Assembly: GCA_035509415.1 (NCBI GenBank) | Contig: DATJLQ010000206.1 | Location: 1 to 49,389 of the forward strand | Direction of reading: 5' to 3' | DNA length: 49,389 nucleotides | From: DATJLQ01 sp035509415 | GTDB taxonomy: Bacteria; Pseudomonadota; Alphaproteobacteria; JACZXZ01 | Shown: positions 33,025 through 41,247 of the stretch, in pieces | How the letters are laid out: the number at the start of each line of letters is the position of its first letter | Position numbering within the stretch: position 1 is the first letter of the stretch | Made by a program: the position numbers and the translations under genes | The notes under the pieces: generated by a model | The model's input: the letters and a program-made list of their open reading frames with translations, nothing else | Databases searched by the model: none | What the model was told of the DNA's origin: nothing

Positions 33025-33630
33025 ATGGCGACCAAGCCCTACGGCCCGGTGGCGCGGGTCTACGATCTCCTCGACCTGCCCTTCGAGTACGGCCGCTACC
33101 GGCCGCTCAGGCGCGCGCTCTTCGAGGGGACCGGCGGCGCTTTATTGGACGCGGGCGTCGGCACCGGGCGCAACATGCCGTTCTACCCCGCGGGTGCGCG
33201 CGTAACCGGGATCGACTGGAGCGACGCCATGCTCGCGCGCGCCCAAGCGCGCAAGGCGGCGCTCGGAAGCGGCGTCGAGCTCTCGCGCATGGACGTGCGC
33301 GCCCTCGCCTTTCCCGACGCGAGCTTCGACTACGCGGCGGCGACGTTCCTCTTCTGCGTGCTGGAGGAGGCCGACCACGTCCCGGCCCTACGCGAGCTCG
33401 CGCGCGTCGTGAAGCCGGGCGGCGAGATCAGGACCCTCGATTACGTCTATTCGCGCAACCCCGTGCGGCGCGCGATCATGCGGCTTTGGGCGCCTTGGGT
33501 GCGGCTCATGTACGGCGCCGCCTTCGATCGCGACCTCAAGGCCCACGTCGCCGCGGCCGGCCTCGAGATCGTCGAGGAGCGGTACCTCGTGGCCGATATC
33601 GTGCGGCTGTTGCGGCTCCGCGCGCGATAA
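33025..33630 (+). CDS. Class I SAM-dependent methyltransferase
   Basis: 201 residues. SAM-binding motif I is ALLDAGVGTGRNMPFYPAGA (about residues 39-58), followed by TGIDWSDAMLARAQARKA and RMDVRALAFPDASFDYAAAT. LARVVKPGGEIRTLDYVYSR is the usual post-III region. The GVGTGxNxPxYP form resembles UbiE-like and phospholipid N-methyltransferases. It is divergent from arsR, but it lacks the conserved cysteines of the arsenite methyltransferase ArsM, so I do not place it in arsenic metabolism. The substrate is unknown. Confidence 0.85.
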   Translation: MATKPYGPVARVYDLLDLPFEYGRYRPLRRALFEGTGGALLDAGVGTGRNMPFYPAGARVTGIDWSDAMLARAQARKAALGSGVELSRMDVRALAFPDASFDYAAATFLFCVLEEADHVPALRELARVVKPGGEIRTLDYVYSRNPVRRAIMRLWAPWVRLMYGAAFDRDLKAHVAAAGLEIVEERYLVADIVRLLRLRAR

Positions 33631-33641
33631 CGCGTGCCGCG

Positions 33642-35564
33642 TCAGACCGCAACGTCCTTGCGGCTCTCGGCTTCCTGCTTGATGCGCGCGATGAAGGCGT
33701 CGAGCGACATGGCTCCGAGATCCTTGCCCGAGCGCAACCGCACCGCCACATTGCCGTCCGCCGCCTCCCGGTCGCCGACGACGAGCATGTAGGGCACTTT
33801 CTCGGTCTGGGCGTTCCTGATTTTCTTCTGCATGCGCTCGTTCGAGAGATCGACGTCGACGCGCAGGCCGCCGGTGCCGTTCGCGACCGGCACCTCGAAC
33901 AGCCGCTCGCGCACCTTGAGCGCGTAGTCGTTGGCGCGGTCGGTGATCGGCACCACGCGCGCCTGCACCGGAGCGAGCCAGGTCGGGAACGCACCCGCGT
34001 AATGCTCGATCAGGAAGGCGACGAAGCGCTCGTGCGATCCCAAGGGCGCGCGATGGATCACGTAGACCGGGTGCGGCTGGCCGTCCTCGCCCACATAGGT
34101 GAGATCGAAGGTCTCGGTCGCGAGGAAGTCGAGCTGATTGGTCGAGATCGCGTATTCGGTGCCGATCGCACTCTTGACCATGAAATCGACCTTGGGCCCG
34201 TAGAACGCCGCCTCGCCCTCGGCCTCGACGAAGGGATAGCCCGATTCCTTCATGGCGGCGCGGATGACCTCGAGCGCCGCGAGCCATTTTTCCGGCTCGT
34301 TCACGAATTTCTCGAGCTTGCTCAAATCGGGCAGCGAGAGGCGCATGAAATATTCCGAGATGCCCATGAGGTCGTAGTAGCGCGCATGGAGGTGCATCAC
34401 GCGCAGGAATTCGTCCTTGGCCTGGTCGTAGCGGCAATAGATGTGGGCGTCGTTCTGGCAGAAGCCGCGCACGCGCATGAGCCCCGAAAGGCCGCCCGAG
34501 GGCTCGTAGCGGTAGACCTGGCCGTATTCGGCGATGCGCAGCGGCAACTCGCGGTAGGAATGCTTTTGCGCGAGATAGATCTGGTGATGGTGCGGGCAGT
34601 TCATCGGCCGCAGGTAATAATTCTCGCCCTCGATGTCGATGGGCGGATACATGTCGTCCTTGTAGTAGGGGAGATGGCGCGAGCGGTAATAGAGCGCCTC
34701 CTTGGTGATCTGCGGCGTCGCCACGCGCACATAGCCGTCGCGCCGCTCCTCCTGCAGCGCCAGGAACTCGAGCTCCTGGCGCATCACCATGCCGTTCGGG
34801 AGCCAAAGCGGCAGGCCGGCGCCCACGTCGGCGGAGAAGGTGAAGAGATTCAAATCCTGCCCGATGCGCCGATGGTCGCGCTTCTTCATCTCCTCGAGGC
34901 GCCACAGCTCGTGCTCGACCTCCTCCTTGGTCGGGAAGCAGAGGCCGTAGATGCGCTGGAGCTGCGGATTCTTCGCATTGCCGCGCCAATAGGCGCCGGA
35001 AATACGGTTGAGCTTGAACTGGCCCACCTCGCTCGAATCCCGAACGTGCGGCCCGCGGCAGAGATCGACGAAATCGCCGGTCTTGTAGAAGGAGATCGTT
35101 GTCGCCCCGCCGGCCCCCTCGCCGACGCCGACCGCGTCCTCGTCGCCCGTGTCCTTGGCGACCGCGGTCGAGCCCTTCTCCTTCAGGAGCTGCAGGAGCT
35201 CGACCTTGTAGTCCTGGTGCATCTCGCCCATGAGCCGGATCGCCTCGTCGACCGGCACCTCGATGCGCTCGAAGGGGAGCTTCTTGTTGCGGAGCTGGCG
35301 CATGGCGAGCTCGATCTTGTCGAGATCCTCGAGCTTGAGCGTCTCGGGCAGATCGACGTCGTAATAGAAGCCGTTCTCGATCGCGGGCCCGACGCCGAAC
35401 TTGGCCTGTGGCCAAAGCTGCTTGATCGCCGCCGCCATGAGGTGCGAGCAGGAATGGCGCATCTTGTGGAGATCGGCGGCGCTCAAGGGCGACGGCGCGG
35501 GCTTGGGCCTCGCCCCTTGTGGCGGCGCGGTCTCGTGAGCGGCGGGGGCGGCTTTTTCGTTCAT
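33642..35564 (-). CDS. thrS: Threonyl-tRNA synthetase lacking the TGS domain
   Basis: 640 residues from the ATG at 35564 (an in-frame TTG at 35594 is less likely). It charges tRNA-Thr. The editing domain has HSCSH (residues 37-41) and FVDLCRGPHV. The class II core has RPMNCPHHHQIY, RYEPSGGLSGLMRVRGFCQN, NDAHIYC and VIHRAPLGSHERF, giving the zinc ligands Cys, His and His. The anticodon-binding domain runs from about 530 to the end. The N-terminal TGS domain (about 60 residues in most bacteria) is absent and replaced by ~35 Ala/Pro-rich residues. An insert (DTGDEDAVGVGEGAGGA) precedes the CRGPHV strand. The MNCPHHHQIY form differs from the MNCPGHVQIF of E. coli ThrRS. Confidence 0.94.
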   Translation of the reverse strand: MNEKAAPAAHETAPPQGARPKPAPSPLSAADLHKMRHSCSHLMAAAIKQLWPQAKFGVGPAIENGFYYDVDLPETLKLEDLDKIELAMRQLRNKKLPFERIEVPVDEAIRLMGEMHQDYKVELLQLLKEKGSTAVAKDTGDEDAVGVGEGAGGATTISFYKTGDFVDLCRGPHVRDSSEVGQFKLNRISGAYWRGNAKNPQLQRIYGLCFPTKEEVEHELWRLEEMKKRDHRRIGQDLNLFTFSADVGAGLPLWLPNGMVMRQELEFLALQEERRDGYVRVATPQITKEALYYRSRHLPYYKDDMYPPIDIEGENYYLRPMNCPHHHQIYLAQKHSYRELPLRIAEYGQVYRYEPSGGLSGLMRVRGFCQNDAHIYCRYDQAKDEFLRVMHLHARYYDLMGISEYFMRLSLPDLSKLEKFVNEPEKWLAALEVIRAAMKESGYPFVEAEGEAAFYGPKVDFMVKSAIGTEYAISTNQLDFLATETFDLTYVGEDGQPHPVYVIHRAPLGSHERFVAFLIEHYAGAFPTWLAPVQARVVPITDRANDYALKVRERLFEVPVANGTGGLRVDVDLSNERMQKKIRNAQTEKVPYMLVVGDREAADGNVAVRLRSGKDLGAMSLDAFIARIKQEAESRKDVAV

Positions 35565-35667
35565 CGACAAGGCTTTCAAGAGCGCGGCGGCCAATGGGAT
35601 CGAGTGGGGCGATATAGGGGCAGGAGTCGGGACCGGTCAACCCCCGTCGCTTAGGTCGTCGTCACGA

Positions 35668-35798
35668 AATTCGAAATTCCGGATCTGGCCCACTCGTCGT
35701 CATCACCGGGCTCGTCCCGGTGATCCACGTCTTTCGCACGCCAAGGCGTGGATGACCGGACCCAGTCCGGCCAAGACCGAGCCCTCGATTACAAACTC
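35668..35798 (+). repeat. Dispersed palindromic repeat, copy C (shortened)
   Basis: In the gap upstream of thrS the same element as copy A is found: AATTCGAAATTCCGG edge, GTCATCACCGGG, GTGATCCACGTCTTTC, CCAAGGCGTGGATGACCG and GACCGGAC-CCA-GTCCGGCC, then GATTACAAACT. About 40 bp present in copy A between CACCGGG and TCCCGGTGATCC are missing here. It lies in the same orientation as copy A. Confidence 0.8.
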
Positions 35799-35809
35799 AT
35801 CACGACCCA

Positions 35810-36295
35810 CTATGTCGCACCCTTGCCCCAAAACCCGCGATGGGCCTCGCGCGCCTCGTCCTCGAGGAGCGGTCCGATCACCTCGATAGGGCGTTGGCCG
35901 CGCGCGAACACCTCGCGGCAGGGGAGCGAGAGCGTCGGATTCTCCGGATGGGCTCCGGTCAGCGCCAGGAGGCTCGCCTCCGAGAGGCCGTAGACCACGC
36001 GCCCGATGCCGCTCCAATAGACCCCGCCCGCGCACATGGCGCAGGGCTCGGCGTTGGTATAGAGCGTCGCCCCCGCGAGCGTCGCGGCGTCGTATTTCGA
36101 CGCGGCGGCGCGGATCGCGTTCATCTCGGCATGGGCCGTCGGGTCGCGATGCCAGTCGTTCTGGCCCGTCGCGAGCACGCTGCCGTCGGCCGCCACGATC
36201 ACGCTCGCAAACGGATGGTTGCCGCGCTCGCGCGACTCGCGGGCGAGGGCGAAGGCCTGGCGCAGATAGCGGGCGTCGTCGGGATTCTCGGGCAT
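35810..36295 (-). CDS. Nucleoside deaminase (guanine deaminase-like)
   Basis: 161 residues from the ATG at 36295, with GGGAGG in front. The cytidine-deaminase-like zinc site is complete: His55 and Glu57 in TAHAEMNAIRAA, and Cys85/Cys88 in EPCAMCAGG. HPFASVIVAADGSVLATGQN is typical of the guanine deaminase/TadA-like branch. Purine-base deamination in the cytosol is likely. It is divergent from the nitroreductase gene over a 123-bp gap. Confidence 0.9.
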   Translation of the reverse strand: MPENPDDARYLRQAFALARESRERGNHPFASVIVAADGSVLATGQNDWHRDPTAHAEMNAIRAAASKYDAATLAGATLYTNAEPCAMCAGGVYWSGIGRVVYGLSEASLLALTGAHPENPTLSLPCREVFARGQRPIEVIGPLLEDEAREAHRGFWGKGAT

Positions 36296-36418
36296 GCGTG
36301 GCCTCCCAAGGGTCGAAGCTCCTTCTTTTATGGCATAAGGCCTCTGTTTACTATCGGCCAGGCGTCGCCTATCTAACGGCACCGGCATCACCCGATCGGC
36401 AAGAACGAGGCCTCGACC

Positions 36419-36988
36419 ATGGACGCCCTGACCGCCCTCACCACGCGCGCGAGCGCGCCTTCCCTCGTCGAGCCTGCGCCCGACGACGCGGCCCTCGCGC
36501 GCCTTCTCGAGGCGGCCGTCGCCGCCCCCGACCATGGCCGCTTGCGGCCCTGGCGCTTCATTGCCGTGCGCGGGAACGCGCGTCGGCGCTTGGGCGACGT
36601 GATGGCCGAGGCGCTCAAGGCGCGCGAGCCGGGCGTGCCCGAGGCGGTCCTCGAGAAGGAGCGCGCGAAGCCCGAGCGAGCGCCCCTGATCCTCGTGGTC
36701 GCGGCGAAGCTCATCGCGCAGCACAAGGTGCCGCCGGTCGAGCAGCTGCTCGCCGCGGGCGCGGCCGCGCAGAACCTTTTGGTCGCGGCCCACGCCATGG
36801 GCTACGGCTCGATGTGGAAGACCGGCGCTCCCGCCTACGATGCGCAGGTCAAGAAAGCGCTCGGCCTCGACCCGCAGGACCAGATCGTGGGATTTCTCTA
36901 TCTGGGCTCGCTGCCCGCGGCACTCGTACCCGCGGCGCGCCCGACGCCCGCGACCTTCTTGACCGATTGGACCCAGCCCGCGGCGTGA
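36419..36988 (+). CDS. Nitroreductase family protein (YdjA-like)
   Basis: 189 residues. FMN/NAD(P)H-dependent nitroreductase fold: AAVAAPDHGRLRPWRFIAVR near residues 32-51 is the YdjA-type phosphate-binding region, and LLAAGAAAQNLLVAAHAMGY followed by GSMWKTGAPAYD is the second conserved block. The protein is short, as for YdjA relatives. The physiological substrate is unknown. The next gene starts 2 bp after its stop, so the two form an operon. Confidence 0.88.
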   Translation: MDALTALTTRASAPSLVEPAPDDAALARLLEAAVAAPDHGRLRPWRFIAVRGNARRRLGDVMAEALKAREPGVPEAVLEKERAKPERAPLILVVAAKLIAQHKVPPVEQLLAAGAAAQNLLVAAHAMGYGSMWKTGAPAYDAQVKKALGLDPQDQIVGFLYLGSLPAALVPAARPTPATFLTDWTQPAA

Positions 36989-36990
36989 AC

Positions 36991-38013
36991 ATGGCCGACG
37001 ACGCCGCAGCGCCCGTCGACCCGAAGACGCGTTTCGCGGGCTTCGTGCGCGCGGTCGCGCGCGGGGCGACGCTCGGGCGCGCGCTCGCGCTCGACGAGGC
37101 GCAAGAGGCGATGGCGCTCATCCTCGCCGGTGCTGCCGAGCCGGTGCAGGTGGGCGCCTTCCTCGCCGTGCTGCGCTACCGCCAGGAGACGCCCGAGGAG
37201 CTCGCGGGCTTCGCGCGCGCGGTGCGCGCCGCGTTCGGCGCCGAGACGCGGACGCCGTTCGCCGATCTCGACTGGCCCTCCTACGCCGACCGCCACAAGC
37301 AGCTGCCCTATTTCACGCTCGCGGCCCTGCTGCTCGCCGAAAGCGGCACGCGCGTCCTGATGCACGGCGTCGCGGGCGTCGGCAGCGCCACCACGCCCAA
37401 GACGCTCACGGCCCTCGGCATTGCCCCCGCGCGCGATCTCGACGAGGCGGCGGCGCATATCGCGCGCACGAGATTCGCCTATGCGCCGGTCGAGCGCTTC
37501 TGCCCGACGCTGGCCCAGCTCTTCGCGTTGCGGCCGCTCTTGGGCGTGCGCACCGCGGTCAACAGCTTCGCGCGCGAGATCAACCCGGGGAACGCGCCCC
37601 ATCAGCTCCAGGGCGTGTTCCATCCCGCCTATGTTCCGACCCATCTCGCCGCGGCGCGGCTTTTGGCGCAGCCTCATCTCGCCCTCTTCAAGGGCGGGGC
37701 GGGCGAGGTGCAACGCAATCCCGAGAAGGCGCTCAGCGTGACCACACTCCACGATGGCACCGCGGGCGAGGAGGATTGGCCGAGCGTGAGCGGCGCCGAG
37801 CGCCATCCCTGGCGCGACGAGCCGCTCGAGCCCACGCGCGTCGCCTCGCTTTGGCGCGGCGAATGGGAAGCGCCCGGCCCGGTCGCTGCGGTTCAGGGTA
37901 CCGCGGCCCTCGCCCTCAAGCTCGTGGGGCGCGCCGCGACCGTCGAGGCCGCCGAGGAGATGGCGCGCGATCTCTGGGTGCGGCGCGACAAGGCGAAGTT
38001 CGGCGCGCGTTGA
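36991..38013 (+). CDS. TrpD2/YbiB-like glycosyltransferase-fold protein
   Basis: 340 residues. Resembles anthranilate phosphoribosyltransferase but belongs to the YbiB (TrpD2) branch: ILAGAAEPVQVGAFLAVLRY, VLMHGVAGVGSATTPKTL, GVRTAVNSFAREINPGNAPH and QLQGVFHPAYVPTHLAAARL. E. coli YbiB binds nucleic acid and does not make tryptophan. No other trp genes are near, supporting this branch. The ATG at 36991 lies 2 bp after the nitroreductase stop. Confidence 0.85.
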   Translation: MADDAAAPVDPKTRFAGFVRAVARGATLGRALALDEAQEAMALILAGAAEPVQVGAFLAVLRYRQETPEELAGFARAVRAAFGAETRTPFADLDWPSYADRHKQLPYFTLAALLLAESGTRVLMHGVAGVGSATTPKTLTALGIAPARDLDEAAAHIARTRFAYAPVERFCPTLAQLFALRPLLGVRTAVNSFAREINPGNAPHQLQGVFHPAYVPTHLAAARLLAQPHLALFKGGAGEVQRNPEKALSVTTLHDGTAGEEDWPSVSGAERHPWRDEPLEPTRVASLWRGEWEAPGPVAAVQGTAALALKLVGRAATVEAAEEMARDLWVRRDKAKFGAR

Positions 38014-38032
38014 GCGCGTCCGGATCGCTTCC

Positions 38033-38722
38033 CTAAATCTGCGTCACCGCGCGGCGCGCGAAGTCCTCGACATGGGCCATGAGCCGGTCGGACGCGGCGG
38101 CGGCGCGCTCGCGGTCGCCCTCGGCGATGGCGCGCGCGACCGTCGCATGTAGCGTTGCGGTCGCCGCGAGGTCGCCCACTTCCCGGTGGAACGCGAACCA
38201 GAAACGGCGCGAGAGCCCGTGCACGAGCGCCAGCGCGCTCGCGAGGAAGCCGTTGCGCGCGGCGGCGAGGGCGAGCTGGTTGAACTCGCGGTCGAGCTTC
38301 ATGAACCCGTCGCCGTCGCCGCTCTCGGCGCAGCGCTTCATCGCCTCGGCGAGCTCGGCGAAGCGCGCGCGTTGCGCCTCGGTCGCGCGGCGCGCCGCAC
38401 TCTGCGCCAGGAGACGCTCGAGCTCGCGCCGCACCTCGATGAGCTGGAGCTGGGTCTGGACGTTGATCTCGGAGACGACGATGCCGCGCCGCGGCATGAT
38501 CACCACGAGCCGCTCGCGCGCGAGCCGCTGCAATGCCTCGCGCGTCGGCGTGCGGCCGATGCCGAGCCGCTTGCTAAGTTGCGCCTCGGACACGACGGTG
38601 CCCGGCGCGATGTCGAGGGTGACGATCTGCTCTTCAAGCTCTTGATAGGCCTGATCGGTGAGCGTCGCCCCTTCGGGAGAGTATTCGCCGCCGAAGAGCT
38701 TCTCCCGGCGTTTCGTCGTCAT
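38033..38722 (-). CDS. GntR family transcriptional regulator (FCD/FadR subfamily)
   Basis: 229 residues from the ATG at 38722 (MTTKRREKLF); 24 upstream codons are open but unlike the family. The N-terminal winged helix-turn-helix includes LTDQAYQELEEQIVTLDIAP, VVSEAQLSKRLGIGRTPTRE and LQRLARERLVVIMPRRGIVV. The C-terminal all-helical FCD ligand domain has EVRRELERLLAQSAARRAT and later His residues (VHGLSRRFWFAFH, LHATVARAI). It lies downstream of the GMC oxidoreductase gene on the same strand and could regulate it. Confidence 0.92.
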   Translation of the reverse strand: MTTKRREKLFGGEYSPEGATLTDQAYQELEEQIVTLDIAPGTVVSEAQLSKRLGIGRTPTREALQRLARERLVVIMPRRGIVVSEINVQTQLQLIEVRRELERLLAQSAARRATEAQRARFAELAEAMKRCAESGDGDGFMKLDREFNQLALAAARNGFLASALALVHGLSRRFWFAFHREVGDLAATATLHATVARAIAEGDRERAAAASDRLMAHVEDFARRAVTQI

Positions 38723-38982
38723 TGCACCCGTTCTTGCACCGTTCGCCGTGTTGGAGAGCGGCGGCGCTCGCACCGGGCCGGCGAGCCCATCCATCGCCGC
38801 GCACCCCCGCGTCGCGCAGCTGGTCTGACATCTCAGGTTCCGGAATCGAAGTCAATCGAATCCGTCTGCTACGGCTTGCGATATATCGCGTCGACGCGCG
38901 CCGATATGTCACGCCGCACGACGCTCTGTTCGGAATTGCGACCGGGAGGCGAATGCGATGCTGCGCGCGCAGCGTGCTCGGC

Positions 38983-40650
38983 TCAAGCGGCGCGTCTTGT
39001 GCGCGCGCGGCGCGCGGCGCGCATCAGATCGGCCGCTTTCTCGGCGATCATGATCACCGGCGCGTTCGTGTTGCCCGAGGTGATGGTGGGCATGATCGAG
39101 GCATCGACCACGCGCAAGCCCTCGAGCCCGCGCACCCTGAGCTCGGCATCCACCACCGATGACGGATCCGAGCCCATCTTGCAGGTGCCCACGGGGTGGA
39201 AGATGGTCGAGCCGATCTCGCCCGCGGCGCGCGCGAGCTCGTCGTCGCTCTGGAGTGCGGCACCGGGGCGGAACTCCTCGGGCGCGTAGCGCGCGAGCGC
39301 CGGAGCCGCGCAGATGCGGCGCGTGAGGCGGATCGCGTCGGCCGCGACCTTGCGGTCGCCCGGGGTCGAGAGATAGTTGGGCTGGATCGCGGGATGGGCA
39401 ACCGGGTCGGCGGATTTCACGCGCACGTGGCCGCGGCTCTCGGGCCGCAGATTGCACACGGAGGCGGTGATCGCCGGGAAGCGGTGCAGCGGATCGCCGA
39501 ACTTGTCGAGGCTCAGCGGCTGGATGTGATATTCGAGGTTGGGCGTCTCGAGCGCCGGGTCGCTTTTCGCGAAGCCGCCGAGCTGGCTCGGCGCCATGGT
39601 GAGCGGGCCGCGCCGGAACAGCGCATATTCGATTCCCATGCCGAGCCGGCCCAGGAGACTGTTCGCGCGCGCGTTCAGCGTCGCGACCCCCCGCACCTTG
39701 AACACCATGCGAATTTGGAGATGGTCCTGGAGATTCTCGCCCACACCGGGAAGCTCGTGGCGCACCGGGATGCCGTGCGTCGCGAGGAGCGCGCCGGGGC
39801 CGACGCCCGAAAGCTGCAACAGATGCGGCGAGCCGACCGATCCCGTCGCGAGCACGAGCTCGCCGCGCGCGGCGGCGTAGGCCCGCTGCCCGCGCTCGCG
39901 GAACTCGATGCCGACCGCGCGCTTCCCCTCGAAGCGGATCGCCTCGGCCTGGGCGTGCGTGACGATGGTGAGGTTCTTCCGTCCGCGCGCGGGAGCGAGA
40001 AACGCCTTCGCCGCGTTCCAGCGCACGCCGCGCCGCTGGTTCACCTGGAAATAGCCGCAGCCCTCGTTGTTGCCGCGGTTGAAGTCGTCGGTCTTGGGGA
40101 TGCCGGTCTCGGCGGCAGCGTCCCGGAACGCGTCGAGTATCTTCCAGGAGAGGCGCTGCTCCTCGACGCGCCATTCGCCGCCCGCCCCGTGGAGCGCATC
40201 GGCGCCGTGCGCATTGTCCTCGGAGCGGATGAAATAGGGCAGCACGTCGTCCCAGCCCCAGCCGGCGTTTCCCATCTGGCGCCACTGGTCGTAGTCGCGC
40301 GCCTGGCCGCGCATGTAGATCATGCCGTTGATCGAGGAGCAGCCGCCGAGCACGCGCCCGCGCGGATAATTGAGCGCGCGCCCGCCGAGCCCGACCTCGC
40401 GCTCGGTCTTGAAGCACCAATCGGTGCGCGGATCGCCCTGGGTGTAGAGATAGCCGATGGGAACGTGAATCCAGAAGCGGTTGTCGCTGCCGCCCGCCTC
40501 GAGCAGCAGCACCGTCACCTCCGGGTCCGCCGAGAGCCGGTTCGCGAGCACGCAGCCCGCGGTCCCAGCCCCCACGATCACGTAATCGAAGGCGCCGAAG
40601 TCCCGCGCGGCGCCGCGCGTCTTGGCATTGTCCGGCGTTCGATCCGCCAT
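38983..40650 (-). CDS. GMC-family FAD oxidoreductase (choline dehydrogenase-like)
   Basis: 555 residues. The FAD fold is FDYVIVGAGTAGCVLANRLS (residues 21-40), with LLLEAGGSDN. GMC signature 1 is PRGRVLGGCSSINGMIYMRG, and signature 2 is LATGSVGSPHLLQLSGVGPG. The catalytic His is in STIFHPVGTCKMG and the second conserved residue is the Asn in ITSGNTNAPVIMIAEKAADL. It oxidises an alcohol to an aldehyde; relatives act on choline, polyethylene glycol or other primary alcohols. The substrate is not readable. The 260-bp gap 38723-38982 after it holds no feature I can name. Confidence 0.93.
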   Translation of the reverse strand: MADRTPDNAKTRGAARDFGAFDYVIVGAGTAGCVLANRLSADPEVTVLLLEAGGSDNRFWIHVPIGYLYTQGDPRTDWCFKTEREVGLGGRALNYPRGRVLGGCSSINGMIYMRGQARDYDQWRQMGNAGWGWDDVLPYFIRSEDNAHGADALHGAGGEWRVEEQRLSWKILDAFRDAAAETGIPKTDDFNRGNNEGCGYFQVNQRRGVRWNAAKAFLAPARGRKNLTIVTHAQAEAIRFEGKRAVGIEFRERGQRAYAAARGELVLATGSVGSPHLLQLSGVGPGALLATHGIPVRHELPGVGENLQDHLQIRMVFKVRGVATLNARANSLLGRLGMGIEYALFRRGPLTMAPSQLGGFAKSDPALETPNLEYHIQPLSLDKFGDPLHRFPAITASVCNLRPESRGHVRVKSADPVAHPAIQPNYLSTPGDRKVAADAIRLTRRICAAPALARYAPEEFRPGAALQSDDELARAAGEIGSTIFHPVGTCKMGSDPSSVVDAELRVRGLEGLRVVDASIMPTITSGNTNAPVIMIAEKAADLMRAARRARTRRAA

Positions 40651-40790
40651 GGGCGTTGCGGCCTCCTCGCCTTTCGCGCTCCAGCCAACAACAACGCCGG
40701 GAGCCGCGCAAGGGGCTCGGGCATGGCCGGCTTCGCGCGCGTGCGTCGGGCGCGCGCGCGGTATAAGATGCCGGCCCTGGAGTGCGCACC

Positions 40791-41237
40791 ATGATCAGGG
40801 TCAAAACCGGATTGGCGCTCGCGGCGGCGCTCGGCCTTTCGGCCTGCGCGCTTCAGCCGCAATACGCGCCCAAGGTCGACCTCGCGGGCCACAGCCAGGT
40901 CGAGTACGACGCCGATCTCGATTCCTGCCAGGCGAGCGCGCGCCAGATGGACGTCCTCAAGGGCGGGCTGATCGGCCTCGTCGTGGGGGCCGCGGGCGGT
41001 GCCGGGATCGGCGCCCTCACCGGCGACGCGGGCACGGGTGCGGGCATCGGCGCCTTCGTGGGCGCCACGTCGGGCGCTGCCGCGGGCTCGGCCTACGGGC
41101 CCGTGACGGCGGCGCGGACCGGCACCGATCCGGACGCGGCCTTCATCCGCGATTGCCTCGCGCGCAAGGGATACAAGCTCTTGGACGAGGCGCCGCTTGC
41201 GAGCACGACCGGCGCGAGCGCCGCGCCCGCGAAATAG
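40791..41237 (+). CDS. Glycine-zipper lipoprotein
   Basis: 148 residues from the ATG at 40791, which has GGAG in front; a GTG at 40782 is in frame. A lipoprotein signal is present (GLALAAALGLSAC, lipobox L-S-A-C). The middle is a Gly/Ala zipper helix pair (GGLIGLVVGAAGGAGIGALT, GAGIGAFVGATSGAAAGSAY) expected to insert in a membrane. The end contains DCLARKGYKLL, a common feature of such proteins with a disulfide to an earlier Cys (LDSCQASARQM). The function is unknown. Confidence 0.85.
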   Translation: MIRVKTGLALAAALGLSACALQPQYAPKVDLAGHSQVEYDADLDSCQASARQMDVLKGGLIGLVVGAAGGAGIGALTGDAGTGAGIGAFVGATSGAAAGSAYGPVTAARTGTDPDAAFIRDCLARKGYKLLDEAPLASTTGASAAPAK

Positions 41238-41247
41238 CGCGTTTCAA

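Noticed and set aside
33025..33630. Arsenite methyltransferase (ArsM) because it neighbours arsR
   Set aside because: The conserved arsenic-binding cysteines of ArsM are missing; only one isolated Cys is present in FLFCVLEE.
36991..38013. TrpD (anthranilate phosphoribosyltransferase) of tryptophan synthesis
   Set aside because: The sequence has YbiB-type motifs and no trp genes are nearby.
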